A stretch of 64,000 bases of DNA from Terriglobia bacterium (GTDB lineage: Bacteria; Acidobacteriota; Terriglobia; UBA7540): positions 1 to 64,000 of the forward strand of contig JAIQEZ010000007.1 of assembly GCA_020073545.1 (NCBI GenBank), in the 5' to 3' direction. Below the pieces are notes generated by a model, which did no database searches, was not told the DNA's origin, and saw only the letters and a program-made list of their open reading frames with translations. This document shows, one piece after another, positions 36,204-45,970 of this stretch. Every line of letters starts with the position of its first letter. Position 1 is the stretch's first letter. Made by a program: the position numbers and the translations under genes.

Positions 36204-37156
36204 GCTGTTCTCCCCGGTTTTGATTCGCGGGCGGCGGTCAGCGAGACAAAGACGTCTTCGAGGCTGGGCGGGATCTGCTCCAGCCGGCCCACCTGGATGC
36301 CGTGCGCCTCCAGGCCCTGTTTGACCCTGGGCAGGGCGGTCTTGGCGTCGGTGACGACGGCATGGAGGCTGCTTCCAAAAACCGCTGCGTCGAGCACGCT
36401 CGGAACGTCGTGCAGGGCTTCCAGACCCGGTCCCAGGGGCTCGCACTCGACGAGCAGGAGCTGGCCTTTCATGTATCGGCTCTTCAGCTCCGTGGGCGTG
36501 CCCATCGCCACAATGCGCCCGCGATTGATCAGCACCAAGCGGTTGCAGTATTCCGCCTCGTCCATGTAGTGCGTGGTGACGAATATGGTGATACCCTCGC
36601 TGACCATGTGCTGGATCAATTCCCAGAACTGCCGCCGCGAGACGGGATCGACGCCCGAGGTGGGCTCGTCCAGAAAGACGATGGGCGGGCGATGCAACAC
36701 CGCGCATCCCAACGCCAGCCGCTGTTTCCAGCCGACGGCCAGCGCGCGCGTCAGGGATTGGTCGCGCCCTTCCAGTCCCGCCATGCGCAGAGCCCACGCT
36801 ATGCGCTCGGGCGCATCCTCGGCGGGCACGCTGTATAATCCGGCGAAAAACCGCAGGTTTTCGCCCACGGTCAAGTCGTTATACAGCGAGAACTTTTGCG
36901 ACATATAGCCAATCTGCTGGCGGACCGCCTCGGGCTTCACGGCGACGTTAATCCCCGCGACCAGAGCGCGCCCGGCGGTGGGTCGCAACAGGCCGCACAG
37001 AATGCGGATGGTCGTGGATTTGCCCGCGCCGTTCGGGCCGAGGAAGCCGAAGATCTCCCCGCGGTGCGCCGCGAAGCTGATGTTGTCCACGGCCACAAAG
37101 GTTCCGAAACGCTTGGTCAGGCTTTCGACCACAACTGATGGTTCGTTCGAGCTCAT
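36200..37156 (-). CDS. ABC transporter ATPase, second of the efflux operon
   Basis: A 318-residue ATPase: Walker A GPNGAGKSTTIR, Q-loop region YMSQKFSLYNDLTVGENLRF, Walker B IVFLDEPTSGVDPVSR and switch His in TTHYMDEAEYC. The signature motif is non-canonical (LAVGWKQR in place of LSGGQ), as in the C-terminal half of YbhF-type ATPases. In E. coli YbhF the two ATPase halves are one protein; here they are two adjacent genes overlapping by four bases. The pair would energise the two permeases downstream. Confidence 0.95.
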   Translation of the reverse strand: MSSNEPSVVVESLTKRFGTFVAVDNISFAAHRGEIFGFLGPNGAGKSTTIRILCGLLRPTAGRALVAGINVAVKPEAVRQQIGYMSQKFSLYNDLTVGENLRFFAGLYSVPAEDAPERIAWALRMAGLEGRDQSLTRALAVGWKQRLALGCAVLHRPPIVFLDEPTSGVDPVSRRQFWELIQHMVSEGITIFVTTHYMDEAEYCNRLVLINRGRIVAMGTPTELKSRYMKGQLLLVECEPLGPGLEALHDVPSVLDAAVFGSSLHAVVTDAKTALPRVKQGLEAHGIQVGRLEQIPPSLEDVFVSLTAARESKPGRTA

Positions 37157-38109
37157 GACGGTTTCGTCCCTACTGCGGCCGGTGACTCAACTTCCACCGC
37201 GGAAACAAAAAGGTCCTCGATGCTCGGCGCGACGGGCTGGATGGATTCATAGGAAACCCCGGCTGCGTCCAGGCGCGCGCGCAACTCCGGAAGCCGGCGA
37301 GCCACGCCGTCCACGAACACGTGGACGTGGTCACCCACTAGCAGCGCGCTGCGCACGCCCGGGGCGCCCGCCAGCACCTCGCGCACCCGCACGGGTTGGG
37401 AAGCATGCACGGCGAGAATCTCGCCGGGAAATCTCTTCTTCAATTCTTCGGGCCGGTCGCAGAAGAGCAGTCGGCCCTGGTGGAGGAGCCCGACGCGATG
37501 ACAACGCTCCGCCTCGTCGAGGTACGATGTGGAGGTGAGGATCGCCACGCCTTCGGCAACGAGAGAATACAGGATGCGCCAGAAATCGCGCCGCGACACC
37601 GGGTCGACGCCGTTGGTGGGCTCGTCGAGCAGGATCACCCGGGGAGTGTGGATCAGCGAGCATACCAAGCCGAGCTTTTGCTTCATTCCGCCGGAAAGGT
37701 TTCCCGCGAGGCGGCTCCGGAAATCGCTCAGGCCTGCGGCCGCCAGCAATTCCTGCGAGCGCTGCTCGCGCTGCTTGCGCCGGACCCCAAACAGGTCGGC
37801 GTAGAACCGGATGTTTTCCTCTGCCGTCAGGTCTTCGTAGAGGCCGAATCGCTGCGACATGTAGCTGAGGTGGTACTTGGCGCCCTCCGGGTCACGCACG
37901 ACGTCGCAGCCGGCCACCGTCGCCGTGCCGGAATCGGCCGCCAGCACGCCCGCCAGCATCCGGAGCGTGGTGGTCTTGCCGGCGCCGTCCGGCCCGACCA
38001 AGCCGAAGATTTCTCCTGCATACACTTCAAAGCTGAGCCGATCGACGGCGCGCACTTCGCCAAACTGCTTGCTCAGCGAGGAAACGATGATGGCAGGAAG
38101 GGAACTCAT
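37153..38109 (-). CDS. ABC transporter ATPase, first of the efflux operon
   Basis: A 318-residue ATPase with Walker A GPDGAGKTTTLR, Q-loop YMSQRFGLYEDLTAEENI, canonical-like signature NLSGGMKQKLGL, Walker B VILLDEPTNGVDPVSR, and a Ser-Thr-Ser in place of the usual switch-loop Thr-Thr-His (ILTSTSYLDEAERC), so the switch histidine is missing. The intact signature here and switch His in the partner suggest a heterodimer with one degenerate site each. Start at 38109 leaves ten bases after the HlyD stop; an in-frame ATG at 38142 would overlap it. Confidence 0.94.
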   Translation of the reverse strand: MSSLPAIIVSSLSKQFGEVRAVDRLSFEVYAGEIFGLVGPDGAGKTTTLRMLAGVLAADSGTATVAGCDVVRDPEGAKYHLSYMSQRFGLYEDLTAEENIRFYADLFGVRRKQREQRSQELLAAAGLSDFRSRLAGNLSGGMKQKLGLVCSLIHTPRVILLDEPTNGVDPVSRRDFWRILYSLVAEGVAILTSTSYLDEAERCHRVGLLHQGRLLFCDRPEELKKRFPGEILAVHASQPVRVREVLAGAPGVRSALLVGDHVHVFVDGVARRLPELRARLDAAGVSYESIQPVAPSIEDLFVSAVEVESPAAVGTKPS

Positions 38110-38119
38110 GGCACACTCG

Positions 38120-39106
38120 CTACGGCAGTTTGATATTGGCATCGGCTGGCATCCCCGGCTTCAGCCCGCGGTCTGGATTTTCGACGTCCACTTTGACCCG
38201 GTAGACCAGTGTTACGCGCTCTTTCTCAGTCTGCACGCTCTTGGGCGTGAATTCGGCCTCCGAGGAAATGAACGAAATCCGGCCGCGATAAATCTTGTCA
38301 GGATAGGTGTCGGTGCGCACATCGACCGCCTGGCCCCAATGCACCTTGCCGAGATCCGTTTCCGGCACATAAACCCGGACCCAGAGGTGGTTCAGGTCGG
38401 CCAGCGTCACAATCGGCGCGCCGGGTAAGACGACCTCCCCCAGCTCTGCCTGCCGCGCCAGAATCACGCCGTCGAATGGCGCGCGCAGCACGGTGTAGGC
38501 CAGCCGGATCTGGGACAGGTGCTGGCTTTGATCCGCCTGACGGACATTGGCGCGTTGCACGGCGAGTTCTTCTTCTCGCGTCCCCTCGACCAGCTCGTTG
38601 TAGACTTGTTGCGCCCGGTCGAAAGCAGCTTGCGCCCGGGTCACGTTCGTGGCCGCCTGGTCGCGCCTCTGCGCGGGAATCTCGTCCTTTTGGTAGAGCG
38701 CTTGGTAGCGCGCACAATCCTTCTTCTTCTGCTCGAGGTCGGCCTGAGCGTCGAGGACTGCTTGCTTGGCGGCCTCGATGTCTTGCGTCCGACTGCCCGC
38801 CAGGCCGAGGGCGAGTTGCCGGTCCCGCACGCGAGAAGTGGCCTCGTCCACCGCAACCTGTTGCCGGTAGTCATCATTGTCCAGCCGTGCCAGCAAATCG
38901 CCGGCTTTCACCGTCATGCCCTCATCCACTGGCAAGTTAATGATGCGACCGGTCACCTTGAAGCTGACCAGGCTTTGGTGCGCTTCGAGGTTCCCGGAGA
39001 GCTTGAGGACGTTCTCGGTGGAAGGTTTACGGAACCATTGCGGATGGAAGTAGACTGCTGCTGCACCAATCGCCACCAGCAGCAGGAGCAGAAGCACGCG
39101 TTTCAT
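38120..39106 (-). CDS. HlyD/YbhG-type periplasmic adaptor of the efflux pump
   Basis: A 328-residue membrane-fusion protein: N-terminal anchor (VLLLLLLVAIGAAAVYFHP), biotinyl-lipoyl half-motif SGNLEAHQSLVSFKVTGRI, a long helical hairpin (about 80-200), then the second half-motif YTVLRAPFDGVILARQAELG and a beta-barrel domain. It links the inner-membrane ABC permeases to the TolC-like channel encoded upstream. GAGGTG precedes the ATG by about eight bases. Confidence 0.93.
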   Translation of the reverse strand: MKRVLLLLLLVAIGAAAVYFHPQWFRKPSTENVLKLSGNLEAHQSLVSFKVTGRIINLPVDEGMTVKAGDLLARLDNDDYRQQVAVDEATSRVRDRQLALGLAGSRTQDIEAAKQAVLDAQADLEQKKKDCARYQALYQKDEIPAQRRDQAATNVTRAQAAFDRAQQVYNELVEGTREEELAVQRANVRQADQSQHLSQIRLAYTVLRAPFDGVILARQAELGEVVLPGAPIVTLADLNHLWVRVYVPETDLGKVHWGQAVDVRTDTYPDKIYRGRISFISSEAEFTPKSVQTEKERVTLVYRVKVDVENPDRGLKPGMPADANIKLP

Positions 39107-39166
39107 GGTCGTTTCACCTCTTTGGTACTAACGCTCGGATTCCTCGCTGGGCGCGCAGAAAAGCAT

Positions 39167-39250
39167 ATCCTTCGCGGAGTTTATCCTGAGGGCTCTGCCC
39201 GAAGGGCTCAGGATGACATGTCATTCTGAGCGCAGCGAAGCGAAGAATCC
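39167..39250. repeat. interspersed repeat, third copy, between adaptor and TolC-like genes
   Basis: TATCCTTCGCGGAGTTTATC, CTCAGGATGACATGTCATTC and TGAGCGCAGCGAAGCGAAGA match parts of the 11725 and 33053 copies in rearranged order, with a head-to-head GGATGACATGTCAT junction. It lies inside the efflux operon, in the only sizeable gap (170 bases). Confidence 0.7.
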
Positions 39251-39276
39251 GCCTTGGGTTGCGGCCAACGGCCGCC

Positions 39277-40614
39277 TCAGGGCTCGCCGAGGTACGTCTG
39301 GTAAATCTTTTCGGTTCCCCCCAGCGAGCGCACCAGGGCCATGACCGCATCGGCATGCCGCGCCAGCGCCGCGATGCGATCGTTCTGGGTGCTCGCCAGC
39401 ATGTCCTGCGCCGTTACGACCTCGATGTTGTCCGTCACGCCATTACGAAAACGGTCTTGGGCGAGAGTCAGTTCGCGTTCCGCCAAGCTAAGGGTCTCCT
39501 CCGTGACTGTCACCTGATTCTCAGTAGACTCCAGGTCGAGCACCGCCTTGCGCAGTTCCTGCTCGATTCCCCGGCCCAGGTCGTCAATCTGCTCGCTCAA
39601 GCGTTTCACCCGGCTCTCGGTCTCCTTCTGTTGCCCGGCGCGGTCCCGGTCGAACAAGGTGACGTTGAGCGTCCCCTGGATTTGGCCGGTCCCCGCCAGG
39701 GAGCCAAACGTGCGCCCAATCGCGCCGTAATCCCCGTTGATCGAAAGGGTCGGCAGATAGCGCGCCCGCGCGGCCTTCTGTTGTTCGATGAGGGACTCGC
39801 GTTGCAGGAAGAGCGCGCGATAGTCGGAGCGCGCTTCGAGCGCCGCGTGGAGCGTCTGGGCCGGATCGGGTACTTCCACATGGCGGAATTTCAACTGCTC
39901 GGCCAATTCGAGCGGGGTTCCGGGGCTCAGCCCGAGAAAGTGCGCCAGGACGAGCAGTGACGTCTGGTAGGCGTTACGAGCCACGAGCAGGTTTTGCCGG
40001 TCACGTGCGAGTTGCACCTGCGCGCGAACGACATCCACAGCGGTTGCCAGCCCTTGGTCATGCTGGTCGCGTGCTAGTTTTTCCAGGGCCTGCGAGGTCC
40101 TCACTCGAGATTCGATTGCTTCCACTTCCGCGGCAATAGCTTGGGCGTCCAGATAAAGCCCCGCCGCCTGCCGGATGACCAGATCGCGCGCGTCCTGGTA
40201 ATCGAGCTTGGAGGCCTGCGCTTGCTTCTCGCTGGCCTTCCAGTTGTGGTAAGCCTGGCGGTCAATCAGGGCCTGGCTCGCGGAGACGCGGAAATCGTAG
40301 TGCGCGAAAGGCCCGACCACGGAGGGAAAATTGGGAATAGAAATGCCCAGGGCCCCCAGGTTAATACTCTCCCGGTTGGCCAGCGAGTTCCCGGACACGC
40401 GTGGGAACAGCGAGGCCAGCCGCCTCTCACGCGTGCCCTCCAATTCTTCCACTTGAGCACCGGCCAGCCGCACGCTGAGGTTTTTCCTCAGTGCCAGACC
40501 GATCGCGTCTTTCAGCGTCAGTTGCTGCGGAGTGACCTGCTGCGCACCCGCAGGAATTCCGCCCGCAAGCGATAACGCCATAAGCAACGCGACCCGTCGC
40601 GCCTTCAGCCGCAT
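39277..40614 (-). CDS. TolC-like outer-membrane efflux protein
   Basis: A 445-residue outer-membrane channel subunit with signal peptide (RRVALLMALSLAGGIPAGAQ) and two homologous OEP domains: LTLKDAIGLALRKNLSVRLA at the N-terminus and a second helical half around residues 240-420 ending in NIEVVTAQDMLASTQNDRI. AAGGAGA lies six bases before the ATG. It completes the tripartite exporter with the adaptor and ABC genes downstream. The 43-base gap to the TetR gene supports one transcript. Confidence 0.93.
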   Translation of the reverse strand: MRLKARRVALLMALSLAGGIPAGAQQVTPQQLTLKDAIGLALRKNLSVRLAGAQVEELEGTRERRLASLFPRVSGNSLANRESINLGALGISIPNFPSVVGPFAHYDFRVSASQALIDRQAYHNWKASEKQAQASKLDYQDARDLVIRQAAGLYLDAQAIAAEVEAIESRVRTSQALEKLARDQHDQGLATAVDVVRAQVQLARDRQNLLVARNAYQTSLLVLAHFLGLSPGTPLELAEQLKFRHVEVPDPAQTLHAALEARSDYRALFLQRESLIEQQKAARARYLPTLSINGDYGAIGRTFGSLAGTGQIQGTLNVTLFDRDRAGQQKETESRVKRLSEQIDDLGRGIEQELRKAVLDLESTENQVTVTEETLSLAERELTLAQDRFRNGVTDNIEVVTAQDMLASTQNDRIAALARHADAVMALVRSLGGTEKIYQTYLGEP

Positions 40615-40657
40615 GGATCTTCTCCTTTGCTGCGCAGCCCCGTCCAGGCTGCGACTC

Positions 40658-41308
40658 TCAAATCCGTTTCTTCTGCAGGCTCCCCAACACGAACTCCAGG
40701 TGCGCCTTCATGTAGGCATCCAGGTCGAGCCGATGTCGCTCGCCAAAGATCAATGTCCACACAATGGCCAGTACCCCGGGAGCTACCAACATCTGCGGAA
40801 ATTTCAGGGCTTTGGTTTTTCGAAATTCACCCGACGCTATACCCCTCTTCGCCACTTGGCGCAGGGCCTTCAATCCCGGTCCAATAATCTCCTGATGGTA
40901 AATGTCGGAAAGTTGAGGGAACTTGCCACTTTCGGCTACCAGCAAGCGAACGATAGCCCGGACCCTTTCGTTTCTCACCACCAGGGTGTACATCCGTGAC
41001 AGCATCTCGCGAAGCAGCTTTTCCGCAGATCCACTGAAGGTCCCCACAATGGCGTCGAGTCTTTTTTGAATCAAACTGCGGACCACGGCCCGAAAGAGCC
41101 GTTCCTTATCTTTGAAATAGAGATAGATCGTTCCCTTGGCTATTCCCGCCCGCTTGGCGACATCGTCAAGACGAGCAGCCGCATACCCGTGGGCGGCAAA
41201 TTCCTGGAAACCGGCTACCAGGATCTGTTCCTGGCGGTGCGCCTTCGGTTTCCGCCCTCGGGGGACTGGTTTCGCAGTCTTCAGTCGCGCCGAATCAGTT
41301 ACCTTCAT
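40658..41308 (-). CDS. TetR/AcrR-family repressor of the efflux operon
   Basis: A 216-residue regulator. The N-terminal helix-turn-helix is clear (AARLDDVAKRAGIAKGTIYL, then YFKDKERLF), after a basic tail KPVPRGRKPKAHRQ. The C-terminal ligand-binding domain is helical and unspecific (MYTLVVRNERVRAIVRLLVA). Start is ATG 41308; a TTG immediately upstream is possible. It is first in the operon, and a perfect 18-bp palindrome lies 15 bases upstream of its start, so it very probably represses its own operon and is released by a pump substrate. Confidence 0.94.
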   Translation of the reverse strand: MKVTDSARLKTAKPVPRGRKPKAHRQEQILVAGFQEFAAHGYAAARLDDVAKRAGIAKGTIYLYFKDKERLFRAVVRSLIQKRLDAIVGTFSGSAEKLLREMLSRMYTLVVRNERVRAIVRLLVAESGKFPQLSDIYHQEIIGPGLKALRQVAKRGIASGEFRKTKALKFPQMLVAPGVLAIVWTLIFGERHRLDLDAYMKAHLEFVLGSLQKKRI

Positions 41309-41322
41309 CAAGGCCCACCTTT

Positions 41323-41340
41323 ACTGACTGAACAGTCAGT
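41323..41340. promoter_or_regulatory. TetR-type operator palindrome
   Basis: ACTGACTG-AA-CAGTCAGT is a perfect inverted repeat (8+2+8) ending 15 bases upstream of the TetR ATG. It resembles operators of TetR/AcrR regulators and would sit over the promoter or the first transcribed bases of the seven-gene efflux operon. Confidence 0.75.
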
Positions 41341-41936
41341 CAGTGTGACGACGAAAAAGTCTACATGCAAGAAGATGTGTTGTCAACTTCGTTCGACTAC
41401 CACAACGAATCCCGACGCCGCCCACAAAGCGGAGCTGCGGAGCTCCGGAGGCTGCCCACCCGGTTTTCGCACACTTGCAGAAGGAGCGATGTTGACCTGA
41501 GCTAGGTCGAGGGGGCGGGTTCTGTGCAGTTATCAGCCCGGCGGAAGTCGGCATTGAAAACTACGGAGCACAGGTAACCCCGCGGCAGTTTCTGACCTTC
41601 AGTTCCGTCGAAGGATGGTCCCTCACCGCGCAACTTCGGCTCTTGGGAAAGAAGTGAGGATCCAGTTGTTCCAGTCAAATGGGGAAAAGTTCGACGGGCA
41701 CTTGCCACTTGGGCCACTCGGCAGCGGTTGTCGGCCGAGACGAGGCCAACGAGAACCGCCGGTCTGCCGGGCCGCGGACCGCAGCAATGGTTTTGCGTGT
41801 AAACCAATTCGTGCTAATGTGTTGAGAGTTTGTCAGGTCGGCGGGAAACGGGCCAACCCAGGAAGGGAAGTACGCGGGCCCGGAGACGCCGGATGGGCTC
41901 TGTTATTTCTCGAGTTTTCCGGACTTCGCAGGGAGG
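41341..41936. other. divergent intergenic region between TetR operon and TonB receptor
   Basis: About 600 bases. Both promoters should lie here. I see no gene and no second strong palindrome; reverse-strand frames have no ribosome site or recognisable sequence. Confidence 0.45.
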
Positions 41937-44900
41937 ATGGTGCGGATCATGCAATTTTCGGTGCGACGGCTATTACTATGCCTGTTTCTTCTCGTGGGCG
42001 TGGGGTGTGGGGTTGCCTTGGCGCAGACCTTTCAGGGCAGCTTCACGGGCACGCTCACGGATCCCATGGGGGCAGTGATCCCGGGCGCTCTCGTGACGAT
42101 CCTGGAGCAGGACAAAGGGTTTTCGCGCAGCGTGACCACCGACAGCGACGGGACTTACGGGGTTCCGCTCCTGCCCCCGGGGCGCTATCGCCTCACCGCG
42201 CAGAAGGAGGGCTTCGCGAAGACCGTGCGCGGCCCCATCACGCTCCTCGTGAATCAGCATCTCCTGGTCGATCTGACGCTGAAGGTGGGCGCGCAGGCGA
42301 CCACCATTACCGTGGAGTCCACCCCGTCCCCGGTGGAGAGCCAAACTTCTTCGGTGGGAACCACCATCGACGAGCAGAAGGTGACTGAGGTCCCGCTGAA
42401 TGGCCGGAATTTTCTGGAGCTGACGTTGCTCGTGCCCGGCGTGTCCCCGGGGACCGCGGGCAGCCGGATCAGTGACAGAGGAGGCGCCATCAACGTGAAT
42501 GGGATGCGCGACTCGATGAACTCCTATTGGCTGGACGGCCTGGATGATACCTCCGTGGGCGTCGGCCAGTACACGGTGGCGCCGCCGCTCGACTCTGTGC
42601 AGGAGTTCCGCATGGAGACCGGGGTCTACGAGGCCAAATTCGGCGCCCACGCCGGGGCCGAGGTCAACATGGTCACCAAGTCCGGGACGAATGACGTCCA
42701 CGGAAGCATCTATGAGTACGCGCGCAACACCTCCTTCGACGCGCGCAACTTCTTCGATCCCGCGGTGGCGCCCATGCACCGCAATCAGTTCGGCGGAACG
42801 CTCGGCGGACCGGCAGTGCTCCCGGGGGTCTACGACGGACACGACCGCACCTTTTTCTTCTTCGCCTACGAAGGCACGCGCGAGCACCGGGGCTTTTATG
42901 ACAACTTCCTCGTTCCCACCCCGGCCGAGCGCCAGGGTGACTTTTCCGACCTCCTGGACCCCACCTGTTCCACGCAGACCGTGCTGCTCAACCCCTTGGC
43001 TCTGATGCAGGGCCAGGTTCAGCCCTTCACCAGTATCAGCGAGGTCTTGCCGCAAGCAGACCCGGTGGGGCAAGCTCTTGTCAACCTGTACCCGTCGCCC
43101 AATATCTCGAATGCCTCCTGTGGCGCTGCGAACTACAGGGCGTTGGTCAACCGGCAGGTCAGCTACGACACCATGACCGGGCGCATCGACCATCGGTTCA
43201 ACACCAAGGACTCGATGTTCGTCCGCTACAGTCTGAACTTTGACCGAGAGTTTTGGCCGACGGGCACAGTTCCGGAAAGCACTACGGCGCTCCCCGGGTA
43301 TGGCGCCATCGCCCATAACTCATACCAGATGGCGGGTCTCGACTGGACGCACATCTTCACTCCCAACTTTGTTAACGAGGTCAAGATCGGCTACAACCGT
43401 TGGCAGATCCATGAGGTCAATCAAGATCTGGGAAGTACCCTGGCCTCCACTCTCGGGATCGGGGGCATCCGTAACATCGGTTCCGTTCCCGCCGGTCTCC
43501 CCAATCTGACCTTTTCGAGTTATGCCAGCATCGGCGCCGACGAAGGTATCCCCCAACGGGGCGCCGTGAACACCTTCCAGTTCGGGGACACGCTGACCCA
43601 CGTGGTGGGGTCCCACACGCTGAGCTACGGAGCCGATCTCCGTTTGGTCCGGCGGGGGAATTTCACCGTCGACAACGTTATCCGCGGCGAATTCGATTTT
43701 ACGGGGCTGGTGACGGGTGGCCTCGGACAGTTGGACCCGCAGACCCAGCAGGGGATCGCCCTGGAATTTGGACTTCCCTGCGCAGCAACGGGCAACTGCC
43801 GGACGGGCAACAGCATTGCTGACGCGCTCTTAGGTCTGCCGCAAGACTGGATCAACGGCTTTGAGGAATACATCTCTGGCTCCTTCGGCGAATATGACTT
43901 TTTCGTTCAGGACGACTGGCGCGTGCGTCCCCACCTGACCCTGAATGTTGGCTTGCGCTATGAATACAAGAGCTTGGTGACTGAAAAAAGTAACGGCTTT
44001 TCTAACTTCGACTTCGCTACCGGGAACCTCATGGTGGCGGGGACCAGCGCCGCAACCCTGTGGAGCTTTAACCCCACCATCGACCCGCTCACCGGTCTGT
44101 ATCAAATTAACCCTCAGCCGTGCACGCCTGAAACTTGCGCACAAACCACGCTGAACCTGGGAAGCACCGCACGTAACCGGTCGCTCCAATATCCGGATCG
44201 AAACAATTTCGCGCCGCGCATCGGCGTCGCCTGGCAGCCCTTCGCGAACTCCAAAACCGTTCTGCGGGCCGGCTACGGCGTTTTTTACGACCAGACCTTT
44301 GGCGACGTTTATTTCCAGAAGGCCGCTAACCCGCCGTTCGTCCAGCTCAAGGAGGGCAGCTTCGCTTCGGCCCTCGCCAGCGGGTTACAGCCCGGCAGCG
44401 GCGCCATCATCGGGAGTGCTTTGACGGAGGGTACCCTGCCGGGTTACCCCGCGATGAGCCCCTTCCAGCTCAATTTCCGGAACGCTTTCATCCAGCAATG
44501 GACTGCGGATGTGCAGCGACAGCTTGGCGGGACTTGGCTCCTCGACCTCGGCTACGTGGGGACTCGCGGGCTGCGCCTCGTGCAGGAGACTGACCCGAAT
44601 CAGCCGATCAACTTCTCGGTAGACCCGCAGGCGGCGGTCTGCCCCTCTCCGACGAGCCCCACCGGGGGCTGCGCGGCGCCTTATCCCTATCTCACGAACT
44701 TCGCGTACACGCAATCCTCTGGCAGCTCCATCTACCATTCCTTCCAGGCCAAGGTAGAACGGCGATTCTCGAGAGGACTCTCACTCCTGGCCTCGTATAC
44801 CTATTCGAAGTCCATTGACAACGCGTCCGGACCCTTCAGCGATTCGCGCAACGCCAACTTCCCTCAGAACTCGTATAACGTGGCGGCGGAGAAGGCTGTG

Positions 44901-45503
44901 TCCGATTTCGATTTCACCCATCGACTGTCTGTCGCCTATCTTTGGGCGATGCCCTTCGGCGCGAGCGTGGGGAAGCTCTCCAACCCGCGCCTCAACTACC
45001 TGATTGAAGGATGGCAGGCGGGAGGTGTCTTCTCCGTCCAATCCGGCGCGCCTTTCACTCCTGCCGTGAGCGGTGGCATCAGCGGTGCCAACGAGGTGAA
45101 TAACCCCACGGTGTTAGCCGACACGGACCGCCCGAACGTCACCGGCGGCGCGTTCTACCCCGCGAAGCAGATGCCGCAGCAGTGGGTGCTGGCCTCGGCC
45201 TTCAGCATGCCGAGCCCGTATACCTTTGGCAACGCCGGGCGGAACATCCTGCGCGGGCCGGGACTGGGAACCTGGGATTTCTCCCTCCTTCGGAACTTTC
45301 GCTTAAGGGAATCCAGTAAGCTGGTGTTCCGCGCTGAGATGTTCAACATCTTCAACCGTACCAACTTCGACATTCCCCAGCGCAATTTGACCGCATCGAG
45401 CTTTGGCCAGATTTTCAATACTGTACAGCCGGTCGCGGGCCTGGCTTCCGGCGGACCGGGCGAGCCGCGGGAACTCCAGTTAGGTTTGTCGCTCGTCTGG
45501 TGA
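41937..45503 (+). CDS. Oar-like TonB-dependent receptor with N-terminal carboxypeptidase-regulatory domain
   Basis: An outer-membrane protein of 1188 residues. A signal peptide (LLLCLFLLVGVGCGVALAQ) is followed by a CarboxypepD_reg-like domain (TDPMGAVIPGALVTILEQDK, then GTYGVPLLPPGRYRLTAQKE), then the plug with the acidobacterial hallmark VPLNGRNFLELTLLVPGVSP, and a long beta-barrel ending in aromatic Trp (LGLSLVW). Such receptors are very numerous in Acidobacteriota and import large substrates such as glycans or peptides. The ATG at 41937 directly abuts GGGAGG, so GTG 41940 or ATG 41949 may be used. No TonB or SusD gene is adjacent. Confidence 0.93.
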   Translation: MVRIMQFSVRRLLLCLFLLVGVGCGVALAQTFQGSFTGTLTDPMGAVIPGALVTILEQDKGFSRSVTTDSDGTYGVPLLPPGRYRLTAQKEGFAKTVRGPITLLVNQHLLVDLTLKVGAQATTITVESTPSPVESQTSSVGTTIDEQKVTEVPLNGRNFLELTLLVPGVSPGTAGSRISDRGGAINVNGMRDSMNSYWLDGLDDTSVGVGQYTVAPPLDSVQEFRMETGVYEAKFGAHAGAEVNMVTKSGTNDVHGSIYEYARNTSFDARNFFDPAVAPMHRNQFGGTLGGPAVLPGVYDGHDRTFFFFAYEGTREHRGFYDNFLVPTPAERQGDFSDLLDPTCSTQTVLLNPLALMQGQVQPFTSISEVLPQADPVGQALVNLYPSPNISNASCGAANYRALVNRQVSYDTMTGRIDHRFNTKDSMFVRYSLNFDREFWPTGTVPESTTALPGYGAIAHNSYQMAGLDWTHIFTPNFVNEVKIGYNRWQIHEVNQDLGSTLASTLGIGGIRNIGSVPAGLPNLTFSSYASIGADEGIPQRGAVNTFQFGDTLTHVVGSHTLSYGADLRLVRRGNFTVDNVIRGEFDFTGLVTGGLGQLDPQTQQGIALEFGLPCAATGNCRTGNSIADALLGLPQDWINGFEEYISGSFGEYDFFVQDDWRVRPHLTLNVGLRYEYKSLVTEKSNGFSNFDFATGNLMVAGTSAATLWSFNPTIDPLTGLYQINPQPCTPETCAQTTLNLGSTARNRSLQYPDRNNFAPRIGVAWQPFANSKTVLRAGYGVFYDQTFGDVYFQKAANPPFVQLKEGSFASALASGLQPGSGAIIGSALTEGTLPGYPAMSPFQLNFRNAFIQQWTADVQRQLGGTWLLDLGYVGTRGLRLVQETDPNQPINFSVDPQAAVCPSPTSPTGGCAAPYPYLTNFAYTQSSGSSIYHSFQAKVERRFSRGLSLLASYTYSKSIDNASGPFSDSRNANFPQNSYNVAAEKAVSDFDFTHRLSVAYLWAMPFGASVGKLSNPRLNYLIEGWQAGGVFSVQSGAPFTPAVSGGISGANEVNNPTVLADTDRPNVTGGAFYPAKQMPQQWVLASAFSMPSPYTFGNAGRNILRGPGLGTWDFSLLRNFRLRESSKLVFRAEMFNIFNRTNFDIPQRNLTASSFGQIFNTVQPVAGLASGGPGEPRELQLGLSLVW

Positions 45504-45970
45504 CGTTCTGACGCGGAACCCCAACCGCGCTCCCAACTTGTAGGGGAGGCCTTCGCTGTGCACGCGTCGCGGCCTTCCCCCTCTGCGAATTGCGTCGCAC
45601 ATCTGCTGCTCGGCTTGGCAGCAGGCGGGTTGCCGATCAGTTCGTGAAGCTGCAAGACTCGCCCACCGTGGAATCCAGAGAGCTGGGACCATCCTGAAAA
45701 CACCTGGGGGAAAAGGAAGCCTTGTCTCCGATTCGCAGGACCCAACGCGGGCCTTCAACGGCGGGAGTTTGTCTGTCGTTCGCAGTTGCGTCCGGTTTGT
45801 GGTCTAATCGACAAGCGTGCTTCTGAGACTGTACGGCGGGTGGCCACGGCCGAAGAGGTGGGAAGTTCTGAGAAAAGGATGCGATGTACAGGGCTCACTC
45901 AAATCGCCACGGGCGTCGCGAAGACCGGTCGGCTCGGTGTAGCGGGCCGCTACGCGCTGGGCGCCACCCA
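45504..45970. other. intergenic region, nothing recognised
   Basis: About 465 bases between the receptor and the nuclease-like gene. No gene, RNA or strong hairpin was seen. The first part downstream of the stop may hold the receptor's terminator, but no T-run hairpin is clear. Confidence 0.45.

Noticed and set aside
41976-43316. 446-codon minus-strand frame opposite the TonB receptor
   Set aside because: His/Arg-rich shadow sequence; the plus-strand receptor is unambiguous here.
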